DNA of 64,000 nucleotides from NCBI GenBank assembly GCA_014706295.1, contig JACSVZ010000037.1, positions 2,108,001 to 2,172,000 of the forward strand. Reading direction: 5' to 3'. Position numbers and translations under genes: made by a program. Each line of letters begins with the position of its first letter. The first letter of the stretch is position 1. Positions 35,109-48,050 of this stretch are shown piece after piece. Origin of the DNA: Lycocorax pyrrhopterus obiensis. Lineage: Eukaryota; Chordata; Aves; Passeriformes; Paradisaeidae. The notes below the pieces were generated by a model that had not been told where the DNA came from, did not search any database, and was given only the letters and a program-made list of their open reading frames with translations.

Positions 35109-38100
35109 GTTCTTTATTTCCCACCTCCAGTGAACAAAACCACCCCCATTTCTAACCCTGGGGTGACAGGATTCTGTCTCCATCTGCTGTGGACTCAGAC
35201 CAAAAATAAAGGCATTTTTCTGGACCCCTTTGTAGGGCAGAGGAGCTGGAACAGATCATCAAAACACAGCCCTGCCCAACCAGGAAGGAAATATTCCCAT
35301 GAAGGATGGGCTTAACTACTGCTGCCATGGTTCATCACCTCGGGGTGTTGTGCTGCTCAGCTTAACTTAATTCCAGTGAATTCTAAGGAATACCTGCCCT
35401 CCATCCTGCTTTAATCCACCGGGAATTCTGGGAATGGCAGGAGCTGACAGCAGGCACAGCCCAGAGCTTGGCAGACGCGACCCTGAATCACAAAAAGCCT
35501 TGGAAAGCCCAAGGAGCACCCACCCCAAAGTGCCTCCAGCACGGAATGATCCCAGTGGTCAGATTGCCACCTGATGGCCGCAGCTGAAATACAATAGGAA
35601 ATCCCAAATCCAGGCCCTGCTCTGCTGCATCTGCCTGGCAGGACCAGCCCCAAAATCCAGCTTCCCCTGAAGCTGGTGGGAGCTGCTGCGATCAGTCAGC
35701 TCTGGATCCAGTCCTGGCATTCCTGAGCTGTGTGAGTCCCTCGAAATCCCACATGAAATGAGAAGAAATGAGAATTCTCCCTAAACTTTCACCCTCCTCA
35801 CGGATCCACACCTTCCTGCCCAGCCTTTTCTCCCTGCTGGGTGCAAACCTGAACGTGCAGACAGGGAAATGCCTGGGCTGCCAGGGGGATCTCACTTCTG
35901 GGTGCTACAAACACCAGCCACTCCTTTCCTTAGCCTGCTGTGATGAGGGAAATGTGCCTTTGTGGGTTGGATGGTGCCAGACCCTCTCTGGAAGCGTGTG
36001 TGAAACACTTCTGCCAGAAAAGATGCAAATTAGCGACAAAATGTCATGAGAGGAACTATTCCTCTTCCATTAAGGATGGGACCGAAGCATTAAATGCTTC
36101 ACAGCCATCTAAAAATGGCTTTTCCCCCATCCATGGACAATATTAATGAGAATGGCTGTAAGGAAAGGACAATGAACAATAAGTTGTTTAAGATTCTCGA
36201 ACCCACCACACAATTTCTTCCTCCCATTCATTGCAAGAACCTTTCTCCTCCACCTCCCTCCAAGCTGTGCTGGGACCTGCAGCGTTTGCTGGTGGTCACT
36301 GGTCTGAAGTCAACACATCCAGCACCCAAACCAGAGCCTGTCCATGAGGAACCCCCTGGGCCCGGGCTCTGCAGGGTCCCCAGACTACAGAGGATGCTCT
36401 GGCAGCTTTTCCCATCACCTCTGACTGCTGCCAGAGTGAGAGGAAATTCTGCTTTAAAAGACCATTGGGAAATGTCTTTTTTTCCCTTTCATTCACTCAA
36501 GAAACCCCTCGATTTTCACGAATTTAACAGTTGAGAAAAGGCTTGGGCAATAAATATCCAGGCAGGGAAGTGGCCACGAGTGGGAAGTGGTTTTGCCTCC
36601 ACGGTGCCAAGGGAATGTCACGGGGCTGTTTTTACCTCTGAGCAACTGTGCTGCCCACACAATCCTTTATTTAATTTTTCACTTTAATGGGCACTTCTGC
36701 CACAAGTTGCTGTGGTTTTGCCAGCTTTTCTGAACATATCTAGAGATACCCAGCTTGGAATTCTTCCCTTCAGATTCCTCCTGAATCTCAGGCCTTTAAC
36801 ACCAAATGACACTGACACACCAAGCATCTCAAATGATTTCTCAGTGGAGTAATCCTGTTCCTTCCTTAGATCACATCCAGAGCTTTTCACAGCTCCCTGA
36901 CACCTGAAAACACCCAAAATGCTACAAGTGAAAGGAGTTAGGGACAAGCAAAATGGCTGTGGGTGAGATCTGGTCTCCCATATTCCCCGTTCAAGCTGGA
37001 ATGGTGGCACAGTTGTGACAGGACAAGTCACAGGACACTGGCTTTGCCCAGCTGACGAGTTAAATTCCACTAAATAGGTGTGCATGGAAAATTCAGACCT
37101 TGCCAACGTCAAATCGTTGGGTACTCGGTCAGATCTGAGCTGTTCCCACAACAAACCCACCCAGCCCAGCTCCGGCAGATACCCAAACTCCGCTCTCAGC
37201 TTGTCTCCCTTAAAACACAAATTAGATTTCACTTCCACTCTGCAAAGCACAGAATTCTGGGAATGCTCGAGAAGCAGGAAGATGCTGATGGTGTGAACAG
37301 GATTCTGGAGGTGAGTGCTCAGGAACCCATCCCTGAGGGACCCAGCTGCTCCAAACTCTGCCGGCCAAGCTGCCTGTACCCCAAACACCCACATTTGCCA
37401 GGCTACCCGGGGAAAATTTTTTTTATAGCTGCCATTGAAATGAAATCTGAAGCAGTCACAAGTTTTAGCACATCCTTGTGTAAGATTCCAGACGGGAACA
37501 AGCTCTGAGCATTCCCAGGACAGGAACTGCCCCAGGTACTGCTGAGTCCAGCTCTGCCGCCCAAACCTTTGCAACCGGAGTTTGAGGACAAAATACACGG
37601 CATTTCCCTGGATCTGGCTGGTGCAGAAGTGCTGCAGAACACATTAAAAAACCAATTTACTACCGAAGAATACTCAGAACCGCAGAGGCAGTGAGGGATG
37701 AGGCAGCAGGAGGAGGCAGGACGAGTGAAAAGGAAGAAGGACTCCGATAAAAATGAAACACTCCCAGACGCAGCCCCTTTCCCGTGTTTACTTTGTATAT
37801 TCATTTTTCAAGTTTCACATTTATGCCCTGCTTTGTCTTAGCTGGAACTGCACCTCTCGAAGCAGCTTCAAGTCCTTTTATTAAAAAGAAACAGAAAGCA
37901 GATCCGAAAGGAGCAGTGAGAGCAGATGAGGACTGAGCAGAGTTAATCGGGTGCATTTTTCAATAAACATTCTAGAAGCAGTTGCTGCAGAACTTGGCTG
38001 TGAGAAGAACAGGTATTAAGGATTTCAAGTGCCTTTGGTTTTAAGCAAAGCAAAAAAATGAAGTGTTTTCTTTTATTAAGGGATTTCTGCTGGCAGAAAT

Positions 38101-38292
38101 GAAGAATAAAGCTCGAAACAGTATTTCAGTGTGTTCCTTAATACGCATTTTCCTCTAGTAAAACCAGCAGGGAAAGTGTCCAAATTACTCTGCTCTAAAT
38201 GCCGGTATTATATTTCCACTAAAAGTCTGGTTCAACCAGGCATCAAAAATATTTCCACATAAGATCCTCTTAGAATCAAACTCTTCAGAGGA

Positions 38293-38317
38293 TGTTGTTG
38301 TTGTTGTTGTTTGTTGT
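38293..38317. repeat. (GTT)n microsatellite
   Basis: Seven tgt/ttg units with one extra T near the end. Confidence 0.85.
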
Positions 38318-38446
38318 CCATAACTTTGCTTCACCTGCTCTCCCCAAATCCAGAATTTTGTTTTAAATTTGAATTCAAGCTGACATTTCTACAAATTGTG
38401 CCATGTCCAAATATTCCTTTGATCCAGAAAGTTGGTTCTTTTAAGC

Positions 38447-38461
38447 AAAAAAAAAAAAAAA
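38447..38461. repeat. Poly-A tract (15 A)
   Basis: Fifteen A residues after ttttaagc. Similar runs of about 15-16 occur at 2617-2632 and 8319-8334 (A), and at 9231-9245 and 15654-15669 (T). Confidence 0.8.
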
Positions 38462-38859
38462 GCTCTGCTATCTTATTATTAAAGGCACTGGAAAAAATAT
38501 CAGCCTTTGGGATTTGTGTCTCTGAACTATTTACGAGATAAAAGCTCCAGTGAAGCGGCACAAGAAATGTCCAGTGCATTACCAGAGAGTTAACAAACAT
38601 TTGGGGAGAATCTACAGCAATAACACAACAGCAAAAAAAATTCGGGGAAGGAAGAGAGGAAAGCCCGGAGAAAAGCTCCGCTTGGTGCAGAAAAATCGTC
38701 GCTGCTTCGCAGTGGTTTGCTTATTTTTGCTCCAAAATCCCTCCCCTTTAAAAAAAAATCTATAGAAACGCTCCAACCCTGCTAAAAACGCAGCAAAGTG
38801 GAACTTGGGAAACGGCTGCGGGAGCAAATTCTCTGCTGGGAGAAATGCTACCTCGTTAG

Positions 38860-39190
38860 AATAAATAAAGAAACGCGCTCGGGCCGGCTCTCCAAAAACT
38901 ACCAGCCCGTGCTGGATATTTCTCTCGGCGCTGGATGTCAACCCATGGAGCGAGAATAAAGCGTTTGTGAGCCTCCGAAAGGAGCCCTCGCGATTGGAAT
39001 TCACGTCTCTGCCAAGCGGAGGCTTTGGGGCTGTTGTCACCGTCTCATTGTCATTCCGCTCACTGTGGCTTCCCCAGGGTCCCGAACAGGAGTCCTGGCA
39101 TTACGAAAGCGGCAGATTAATAGCAGCGGGGAGAGGCGTTGGCACAAACACGCTGAATATTAATATTAATCGATAACAATTTCCAGTTCC
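38860..39190. promoter_or_regulatory. Candidate enhancer with AATATTAATATT palindrome
   Basis: CpG-retaining sequence (aaacgcgctcgggccggc, ttctctcggcgctgg, ctcgcgattgg) continues into gcagattaatagcagcg and a perfect 12-base palindrome AATATTAATATT at 39156-39167, followed by aatcgataacaat (SOX-type). No repeat words are present. Confidence 0.33.
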
Positions 39191-39210
39191 TGACGGGAGG
39201 CATGCAAACA

Positions 39211-39262
39211 TTCCGGGAGGAGAGGAAAGGAGAGGAGAGGAAAGGAGGGAGGGCAGAGCAGG
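39211..39262 (+). repeat. Purine-rich (GGAGA/GGAAA) tract
   Basis: About 50 bases of almost pure G/A built from ggagagg and aaaggag units. Its mirror-like purine runs could adopt triplex DNA. It adjoins the candidate regulatory block at 38860-39190. Confidence 0.75.
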
Positions 39263-41639
39263 GACGGTGCCCACGGAGTGAGGGGTGAAAGGGGAGCAGT
39301 GAATCGATGCAGGACAGAGGACGGAGCCGTGAGGTGGGTGTCAAAAGCAGGGCTCTGTTTTCACAGGCACACATTTTAATGCCACGAGATAAGTTGGATT
39401 TGCCTTGCCCCGGCCCAAAACCAAAAAGAAATTTGGGGGGAGCTCGCCGGTTTTATATCGGGGAAGAAAACTCTGCAAAAACAGGGGGGGAAATATCCTG
39501 CATCCTATTTTTGCCGTCCCGAGTAGGGCTGTACTCTGCAAACTGTATTTTCCTCAGAACACCACACAGATATTTTTGAAATTCAGGTCTGTCCACGTTG
39601 TACCAGATTTTCTAGGTTTGTATTTCAAGCTCTTTTCTACTGCCACCCCTGCGTTTTAAAGCCAAAAAAAAATCTGTAAAACTTCTTCCATCTTTTCTAA
39701 TGGATCAGCCCAGTTTTTTGAATTCGGTCTTTGAAAGCCTTTATCATTATTTCAGGCACTCTTTAGTTACAAACAGCACAAGTAGAACGCACAGGGCTGT
39801 TGCCAAAGAGGTTCCCAAATGCTCCAACTCATGATATCAGTGAAACCAAATCCAACCATTCCAGCTCAAGACCTTTTAGCACAGACCCCACTGGGTCACT
39901 GAGCCGGGTCCTCCTCGAGCTTTGTACAAACAAATCAGTTTTTTACTCCAAGACACATTTTTGCAGCAGCCTCAAAGTTCAGTTGGAGCCAGGAATGTTT
40001 CTGCCAGACCTGGAAGTGAAGATCTGGGTGAAAAGCCCTCCTTGCACAGAAGGGGCAGCCCGAGCTCTGCCCCACACAGGACACACAAAGGGCTCTCAAA
40101 CACTCGCTGCAGCTTTGATCTTTTGGGCTGGGCTCCTTTCCTCCCAGAGAGGTGTGACCCACAAGGACAAAGCTCCTCGGGCTAAACGTGGGCTGGGAGC
40201 AGAGGATTGTGCTCAAAAATCAGCTGGAAATGGCTTTTCCCACTCCATATGGATTCACTTCCAAAGCCCATGGAATGCTCTGGGGTTTTACAGCCAGCCC
40301 CTGACTCATCTTGGGTTTCATTTTATGCTCCCACACATCCCACCCTGCCTAGAGCCCACCAAGCCACAAAATATTGGTGTTTTCTCAGTGTCCTGGGCAT
40401 CTTCTGGGCACCTCATCGACCACACTGTCAGCCCTTCCTTCACAGCCACTCCCAGCAGGAATTCCCAGCTGCTTTTTCCTACCAGGAATGGCCCAGAAAC
40501 TGAGGATGCGGCCTTGGGAAGGGACAAACATTGTGACAATCACGAACTACGGCAGCAACTGAACCTCAGATGTGCACCCGAACTTGGTGGCTGGGGCACA
40601 TCTGTGGCTGCACCCACCCAGCTGTGTCCATCCAGCCAACTCACATTTCACCTGTCACATTTGGAACGTGGAAATAAGGAAAGTTCAGAGGTCTACCAAG
40701 TACTCCCCACCATTGGGATGAAGAGTCAGGTTCCTGATATTTTAGGACCAGAACTGAACCCCTTTCCTGGGCCAAACACCTTTCCTCAGTGTCCTGGTGA
40801 TTGCAGAAAGGTTTAAATACTATGAAAAATGGAATTTTAACAGGGCAAGTGATGACAATAAGAAACAACTGGGGAGTTTAATGCTGTTCTCTGTCGATCT
40901 CTCCAACCCTCCTATCCCCACGCCAGTTTCAATAAATGTTTGCATTGGGAGCACCTCCGCAGAGCTGCTGTTTGGGGCACTTTTCTCCTGGCCACTCAAG
41001 TGCTCTTTTCTCTCTAAGAACAAGAACCTGACAAAGAGCTGAGCGTGTGTTTAATCCTCCTGCTTCTCCCCACTGCAGGATATTTACAAGTCACTTCTGA
41101 CAGAGAAAGCGCTCCCGGAGTTTGTCTGCAAAATGTGGGATAGGAGAGACGGGAGGTTCAACAAACGGCAGTGGGATGTGACACTCCATAAAATCCTTCC
41201 CCAACACCGTGTGAACAAACCCTGATACAGGTGGGATTCCTGGGAGAATCCCATCCCCTCCAAAGGAAGTTTGCCCAATTCCAGAGAACTCCGCAGTTGT
41301 TTTTAGACCCACTCCATTCATAGCCACAAGAAAATATCCTCCTGGCTTAGCCTGGCAGATCCATTCACATTAATTTCCATCTGATTCCTCCAGATCCTGG
41401 TTCAGTCAGAAGCTGGGAAGCTGTGGAAGCACAAGGATTTGGGGATCTCCCAGGCAGAGCTTCTCCACCCCTCTTCCCTCTCCTCCTTCCAAAGCAATCC
41501 TGGGTGTTGCACCCACCACCTGGCCCTATTTAAAGCCACTACATTATTCCAAAAAGGATTATTTATACTAAAAACACTCCTGGGACTACTGTATTTGTAT
41601 TTCAGGGCTGCTGCATCCCCTATTTCCTCACTGCTCTAA

Positions 41640-41940
41640 TATGGCCCGAGGCAGAGCGGCTGAAATGACTTGCGATGCCACTGTAATTTTTATCAAGGCT
41701 TGTTCCTGGTAAAAAGCCTCTTTGTTTCAAAGAAATGTGATTTGGCCTTTTTCCTCCTCTGCTCTATTCCTTGGTTAATATACCACTTCCACTCGCCCCG
41801 GGGCTAAGAAAGGTATTCCATGGAATTGGTCAAATCTCACTGTTTTTCTTCTAAATCACAACTGGCTTTTTTTCCTCGACCCTTGCTAAGCACTATCTAA
41901 GCTGACAGTCTGAACTTGAGGTTTTATTTGTGCCTTAACT
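41640..41940. promoter_or_regulatory. Candidate conserved non-coding block
   Basis: Contains gtaatttttatcaaggc, gtttcaaagaaatgtg (TCAAAG TCF-like), ccttggttaatatacc and ccttgctaagcactatc. It is repeat-free with T-rich pyrimidine runs. Confidence 0.25.
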
Positions 41941-43180
41941 CTTCAGCTCCTGGATTTGGAGCAGTCACATGGCCACGTTAAAGAGATGCACCGGGGCTGC
42001 TCAAGCTGCTCTGGCAAAGGAGGGATTGAGGGCAAGGCAGCAGGAGCAGCTCTGGCTCGTGTTATTTGTTATATTGGCCATCTCTGGAAAGGTATTTTCA
42101 TCCAGGTATTCATTAATTATAAATTTGAACACACCAGGGACTTACGTGAAAGTCCACCAAGTTGAAATTTAGAGTTTTCAAAGTCTTTTCTAAAGGAAAA
42201 AAATAAAGGCTCTTCATTTCTTATCTCCCACAAAGAATTTGGTTTTAAACACAGTAACGCTTAACCCAGATTTGGGATTGCCTAATCAAGTTTTAATTTA
42301 GTCTGTCTTGTTGACAAATAGGGTGGATTTTCCTATGAAATATACGCCAAGTGTTCAAGCACACTCATAAAATATCCCTCGAAAGCAGAAGCTGCTGCAG
42401 GATCTGTTTGTTGACCTGCATTTATACCCAATGCCCACAGCCTCCAACGCACAGAATAATTATAAATAAAGAAATCCAGTGGTTTTTTAGACCTCTCTAA
42501 ACTGGTCCTTTTGGGAATCCTGTTCTCGTTTGCCATCACCACCACACTGAGCTGAGAGCATCAGGGAAGAACAGTTCACCTCAAAGGGAAAAAATACATC
42601 AATATCCAAAATACTGTTGCATTTCTGCACAGGAAACAGGAGTTAACACCCTGATGGGATCTTCAACAATTAACACAAATCAACACCTTGCCTCAGTGTT
42701 TAGTCAGAGATCATCACCCTCCCAATTAGCTGACAATTAATAATCCTTTATGCAGGAAGTTTTCACTGTCATTCAGAGATTTAAACACATTTCTAAACTT
42801 TGCTACCCGTAAAATCATACACACGTAAAGTGGATTAAAATCACTGAAATGACAGCCTGCTTTATGGATCACCAGCAAATATATTTACATCCAAATTAAA
42901 CACAGACAGGAAAATTAGTTCATTCAAGGAAAGGATTATCAAAGTCTTTATGTCCCAAGACAGCACCTACACCCAGCTGGGAAGAGTGAGGCATTTTTAA
43001 GCAGCACAGATATTTCTCCTCGTGTTCACCAAGAGAGCCTCTGTCAGAGCAGCTCTGCAGAACTCCAGCATTCCAGGCAGCCCTTCCCAAAAAAATAAAG
43101 CTGCAGGATCTCTCCCTGCCCTGGCTGCAACAGGAACCTGGGCACTTCAACATTCCCTCTCCAGGAGCACACTGAGGGCT

Positions 43181-43204
43181 TTTGTTTGTTTGTTTGTTTG
43201 TTTG
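43181..43204. repeat. (TTTG)n microsatellite
   Basis: Six perfect TTTG units. Confidence 0.9.
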
Positions 43205-44279
43205 TCCAAAGCTTCCCCGTGTTTTCCTTCTCTAATCCCTCTGTTTTTCTGCTCCCTCCACAGCCAAATACATGGAAACTCAGCAAACCTTCAAGGTCCC
43301 ATGCAGGTCAAGTGTTATTTTTCTTCGTCTACCTGACTTTAACTGGTGAAATTGCTTGAAGATTTCCCTCACGAATTTGATAAAACAAACAAGGCCTCGC
43401 AGCAGAGTTGTTTAACTCTTGTTTTCCACTCAACACCAGAATTTTCATCCGTCAGCCTGGCTAGAGTATAACAATTACAGCTAAGGCAAGGCAGGAGTTG
43501 ATCCAAGCTCCCTGATGGGAATGCATCCAGCTGCAGTGGTCCCCAAAACCCAGCCCCAAAGGCCTCAAGCAGTGTTCCCATCGTTCTCCCTGGAATTCTG
43601 AGGTGCTGGTGGGCTGCACCCCAATCCTGTGAGCGAGTCACCAGGGACTGCACCTCAAAAATCAGCTCACGGACAGGACCCAGCACTTCTCATGGGCACA
43701 GCCAGAGCAAAAAATGCTCACAAAACCAACCCAAACTCTTCTGTGAGCCACAGCTCACTAACTAACAGGTAATTAAGTACCAGTTTGGGATGGAGAATCC
43801 CAAAATTCTGCTGACTTTAGGGATGCTGCTTTTGCCACGACAGTTTTTCCTCTTGTACACATTCTCTCACCTGGTGTTGAAACCCACCAGGCACCAGACC
43901 AACCTCTCGCACAGGACCAATCCTGACTGGGTTTGGTGTTGACAATTATCTGAGTCCTGGTGGCACTGGAGGCTGGACTGGGCAGGGAGCTGATAGAAAG
44001 GCAGAACCAGGCAGCACTGGGCAAGCTCAGAAGTGGCTTTGCCAAAGTTCTGTGCCCGAGAGCAGCCAGGGTCACTCCTTGAAAGAATGAAGGCAGAGAT
44101 CCACCACCTCCTAATATTAAATATTCATCTTTTCTCCACCACACTAAACCTCTTTGTTTCCTGTCTCCTCTCCGTGCTGATGCAAACACACACCCAAACT
44201 TTCAGCCAGCCTCGGTGCATCTGAGCAAGCCCCTCTGGAGCACAAACAAAAGCCCCAGCACCCCTTGCCACATCCCATC

Positions 44280-44660
44280 ACCGCCGTAATAAAGATGTTT
44301 ATACTTTTAACCACTGAATAAAACGCTCTAATTCCGCCGAGCTTGTCCCCTCCACTCCACTCCCTTCACTCCACGGCTTCATTTAGCAGGCCGGCGGTAA
44401 AAAAAATTCATTAATTTTTATTAACAGGGAGAGCCATTTGTTCCCTGTGACAATATTTGACTTGTCGAAATGATTTTCACCTCTGCCATGAGGTGCGCGC
44501 TCCCCACATACATCACCCGATTACTCCGGGAGCGGCCAGAGTTGCAGTCATTAGCCAGTGAATTAACGACAATCCACAGCGCTATTAATCACGCTGACAA
44601 AAGCGTGAGCTCGCTGCTGACCCGAGCACGGCTCTGGGACACGAGCACAGGCAAGGAGAG
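44280..44660. promoter_or_regulatory. Candidate enhancer
   Basis: Dense motif content: ccgtaataaagatg, ttcattaatttttattaac, gacaatatttgac, cagtgaattaacgacaatcc and ATTAATCA at 44584-44591. CpG words retained include gaggtgcgcgctcc, actccgggagcgg and agcgctatt. The mix of retained CpG with TAAT cores is unlike the surrounding intron. Confidence 0.35.
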
Positions 44661-45022
44661 CACAGCCACAGGGCTGGGGAAGAAAGGAATTTTTTGTTGT
44701 GCTGTGGGTTTTTGTTGGTTTTTTTTTTATTTTTGTCTTACGCTCTCGCGCTAAGCTGCTGAGGAAGGGAAAAAAGGAGAGGGCAGAGAAATGAGGGAGG
44801 GATGCTGGAGTAGAAGGTAAAGGCAGCTGTGGTCTGCAAGGTGAGGGCATCTATTGCTGATCCTGACATCCCTCCTGCAACTTCCGAGCAGGAGAGACTG
44901 CAGGAATTCCATCTTAAATCAGCAGCGCTTTGCCAGGGACAATTTGGGAAATTCTTGGAAGCACAGTTGGATCAAAGCCTATTCCCCAAGGCCTCTCCTC
45001 TCTCTCCCTGAAAATTTCAAGT

Positions 45023-45264
45023 ATCGCAGAATCAGAGGTTGGAAAAGACCTCTAAGGCCACCAAGACCAAGCTGTGACCCATCCCCACCTTGTCCCCGGC
45101 CCAGAGCTCTGAGTGCCACCTCCAGCCCTTCCTTGGACACCTCCAGGGATGGGACCCCAAACCTCCCTGGGCAGCCCCTGCCAAGGCCTGACCACCCTTT
45201 CCATGGAGAAATTCCTGCTGATGTCCAGCCTGAGCCTCCCCTGAGGCCATTTCCACTCGTCCTG
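45023..45264 (-). mobile_element. CR1 LINE of the second subfamily, minus orientation
   Basis: The plus strand carries tcgcagaatcagaggttgg, aaaagacctctaaggcc, tgacccatccccaccttg, ttggacacctccagggatgg, cctccctgggcagcccctg, ccatggagaaattcctgc and tgatgtccagcctgagcc, then stops near 45264 after cactcgtcctg. It is closely related to the copy at 32992 but shorter, with the 5' part missing. Confidence 0.92.
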
Positions 45265-46893
45265 AGAGCAACCACATTTCACGGGGAACCGAATGGATCC
45301 TCTCATCCTGCCTCCAAAATATTGATCCCTGAGAGCTGTTGACTTCCAAATCCCAAAGTTCTGGCCACTCATGCCTGGGAACACCTGGAAAGAAGCTGCC
45401 AGTGAACATGGCATGGAGCCCTCATTGTTTTCCTGGGACGTGGCTTCTAATTTCAAGTTTCTGAACACCGCACAACGTTTAGAGAAGAAACACCCCAAAC
45501 CCAAGCACTTACAACCCTTAGAAAACAGAATTTTTTCCCAGTGGCACAGCCTTTGTGTCCTTCAGGACAGTGCTGCAGCAATCCAGGACAATGCATGGAT
45601 ATAACTGCAAGTTTTAAATTCAGAAGTCATCAGAAACAGCTGAAAAGGGGAATCTGGAGGAATGTGGCCCCGTACGAACGCACGAGGAAGAGGAACGCAC
45701 ACGAGCTCTGGAAGAACAAGGCAAAGAATGAATCTTTGCAATGGTTTGAATGTTCCTGCTGTACTGGACAATCCGTGGCAAGGAAAGCACATTCCTGCAG
45801 CCTTGCCCTGTCCCATCAGCGCCCGACTCCCACCACAGCAGCTCCAACAGTGAGACTATTCAGCGTTGGGAAGATGATAAAACCATGGTGAGAATTCCAA
45901 AAATCTCCTTCGAAACTTTTTACTGCTGGTTTGTTTTTTTTTCTTCCATTCATGACCTAATAAGGGATTTAAGGGCAAATTTTCAGAAGTGCTCAGTGGA
46001 TTCTTCCCCCCAGTTCTGCAAACACACGCAGCCGAGTGCTGCGAGAGATGGTCATTCTCTCCTCAAAGCCAGATATGTTTTCTCCAAGAAAAATCTCTTA
46101 AAAATCAAAGCAGAGATAAAGAACACATCACAGATTTAAGAAAATTAATTTTCAAAAAGAGAACTTTCTGGAATAACTTCCAATAACCCAGGACTGTGGT
46201 CACACAGCCCCAGTTTTTGGGGTGTTCGTGGTGTATTCCCACCTCTAACAGATTTTATGCCTCCACTGCAACCCAACATCTCCTGATCAATTCTCTGCAC
46301 TCTCCATTCCCTCAATCACTTTCTCTTCTCCAAACCCCTTTCCTAAAAGAGCTGCTGCTCCCCAGGTCGCTGCTGCTTTGCTCTTACCACACAGAATAAT
46401 TCTAGAACCTGTTTCTTGTTACTCACTTTCACCGGTTTAATTCTCCTTTTGCAGCGAGGAATGTCGTAAGGAAAGCCGGGCTCGGAAATCCATGATTTCC
46501 TGCCAGTTAATTCATTTCAGCAAAACAGGAGGCAAGGTGATATTGCTGTTTAATGTTGCAGCCCCTCTGCAGCGCTCCCCGGGGCCTCTAAGGGATCCCA
46601 TGTGCGCCCTCGTCCCTGCCCCGCTGCCAGCTCCGAGTAGCGCCTTGGGCCAGTTTAGGCTCTTCCACCCCGAAGCCATTTCGTCCCATTTCCAACTTTC
46701 AGGAATTTAGACGTCAAAGCAGGACCAAGAACCAGGGGAGGTGCAAACCACAGGTCCTGCAGCCCTGGCAGGGGTGCCCGTGGCCTCACGCACGACACAA
46801 GCGACTCCCTTTTGTTTGAGAGCTCGGGCTGGATGCAAAAGTAGCTTCAATGTTCAAAAGCAGAGTTGTGCTTGAAATTTGTGCCTGTCTGGA

Positions 46894-47030
46894 GTCACAG
46901 AATGGTTTGGGTTGGGAGGGGATCCTCATCCCACCCCCTGCCATGGGCAGGGATGTTTCCCACTATCCCAGGTTGCTCCAAGGTCCATCCAACCTGGCCT
47001 TGGACACTTCCAGGGATGGGGCAGCTCTTT
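46894..47030 (-). mobile_element. CR1 LINE, short 3' fragment, minus orientation
   Basis: Antisense CR1 terminus: gtcacagaatggtttggg, ccaccccctgccatgggc, ccactatcccaggttgctcc and ttggacacttccagggatgg, then ggcagctctttgg, where similarity fades. About 135 bases are preserved. The clean first block suggests a relatively young insertion. Confidence 0.9.
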
Positions 47031-47989
47031 GGACGAGCTGTGCCCGTGTGTGTCACCCAACCCAGCCAGGTTTGGGGATGAGTGCAACATCAGGGCTCCC
47101 CAGGGCAGCCTCAGCACCCCTGTGGCTCACACAGGAGCTTTTCCTCTCTCCCAGTCCCATTCCCTGACCCACAGAGAGCACAACGGCTGCGGGAGGAGAA
47201 GGGGAAAGGTTTATTCTCGTTCAGGGAAGAGATGGGGGAAGAACTCTCAGCCTTACTACAGACCTACCCCATGAGTATCCCCAACTTCCTCAGGGATTCC
47301 ACACTGAGCATCCTGATCCCCTCACTCGTGGGAAGGAGATTATTGATCCGAATAATGAAATAAAGTGAATTTTCCCACTCCATTCCACCACCTTTTCACC
47401 CATGGCTTTACTCCACTGTGAATATTTTCCTTGCAACCTGATAGGTAAATCCAGAAGGATTCCATATAAAAATCTATAAAAGTGTGCAATTCCTGCTGGG
47501 ATCTCCACACACAGACCTACAACATCTCCTGCTCCTGTGTTGCTCCTTCTAGAAACGCTTCTGCTGGGTCGTACACCAGGGCAAAATAATCCACATTCCA
47601 GCCTGGCCAGTAACACCAAAATCCAAGGTTTTCTCTTCCCCCCAGCCCGGCTTTGCCAGGCCACAGCACGCAGCAGTCAGCTGCAGTCCAACCAGCCATT
47701 TCTCTGCCTTTGAAGAGATTATGAAGAAAAATATTTAAGATAAAAATATTTTTACATTTTGCTTCTGCTGGCCAGCGATTGTCCCGCAGTCTGAAATATG
47801 AACTGCTGGCGAGTCGAGCTTGGAGCTTTCTTGAAAAGAGGGAAAATTCTTACGCTGTCAACCAGGTGTCTGAGGGGCTGCTGCTTTTCACTGTTGATTT
47901 TTCAGGAAGTAATGCAGATGCACTGAAAGGACAGCACTCAAAATGAACATTTTCTTTTGATTTAGAGTTAAATTCTGCTCCCGTCAAGT

Positions 47990-48050
47990 GCTACCCAGAG
48001 AAACTGTGGATGCCCCATCCCTGGAAGTGTGCAGAGCCAGGTTGGAGCAG
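47990..48050 (+). mobile_element. CR1 LINE internal remnant
   Basis: A 60-base piece matches the middle of the CR1 3' region in sense orientation: ctacccagagaaactgtgg, atgccccatccctggaag and gcagagccaggttggagcag. Neither the upstream gagggtggggagg block nor the terminal ccttccaaccc block is attached, so both ends have been lost. Confidence 0.65.

Noticed and set aside
36684..37598. 304-codon frame as a real gene
   Set aside because: No recognisable domain, splice structure or family. Overlapping frames on the other strand are open too. Kept only as a finding.
39800..40816. 338-codon frame as a real gene
   Set aside because: No family match, composition typical of spurious frames, no promoter or polyadenylation context. 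Kept only as a finding.
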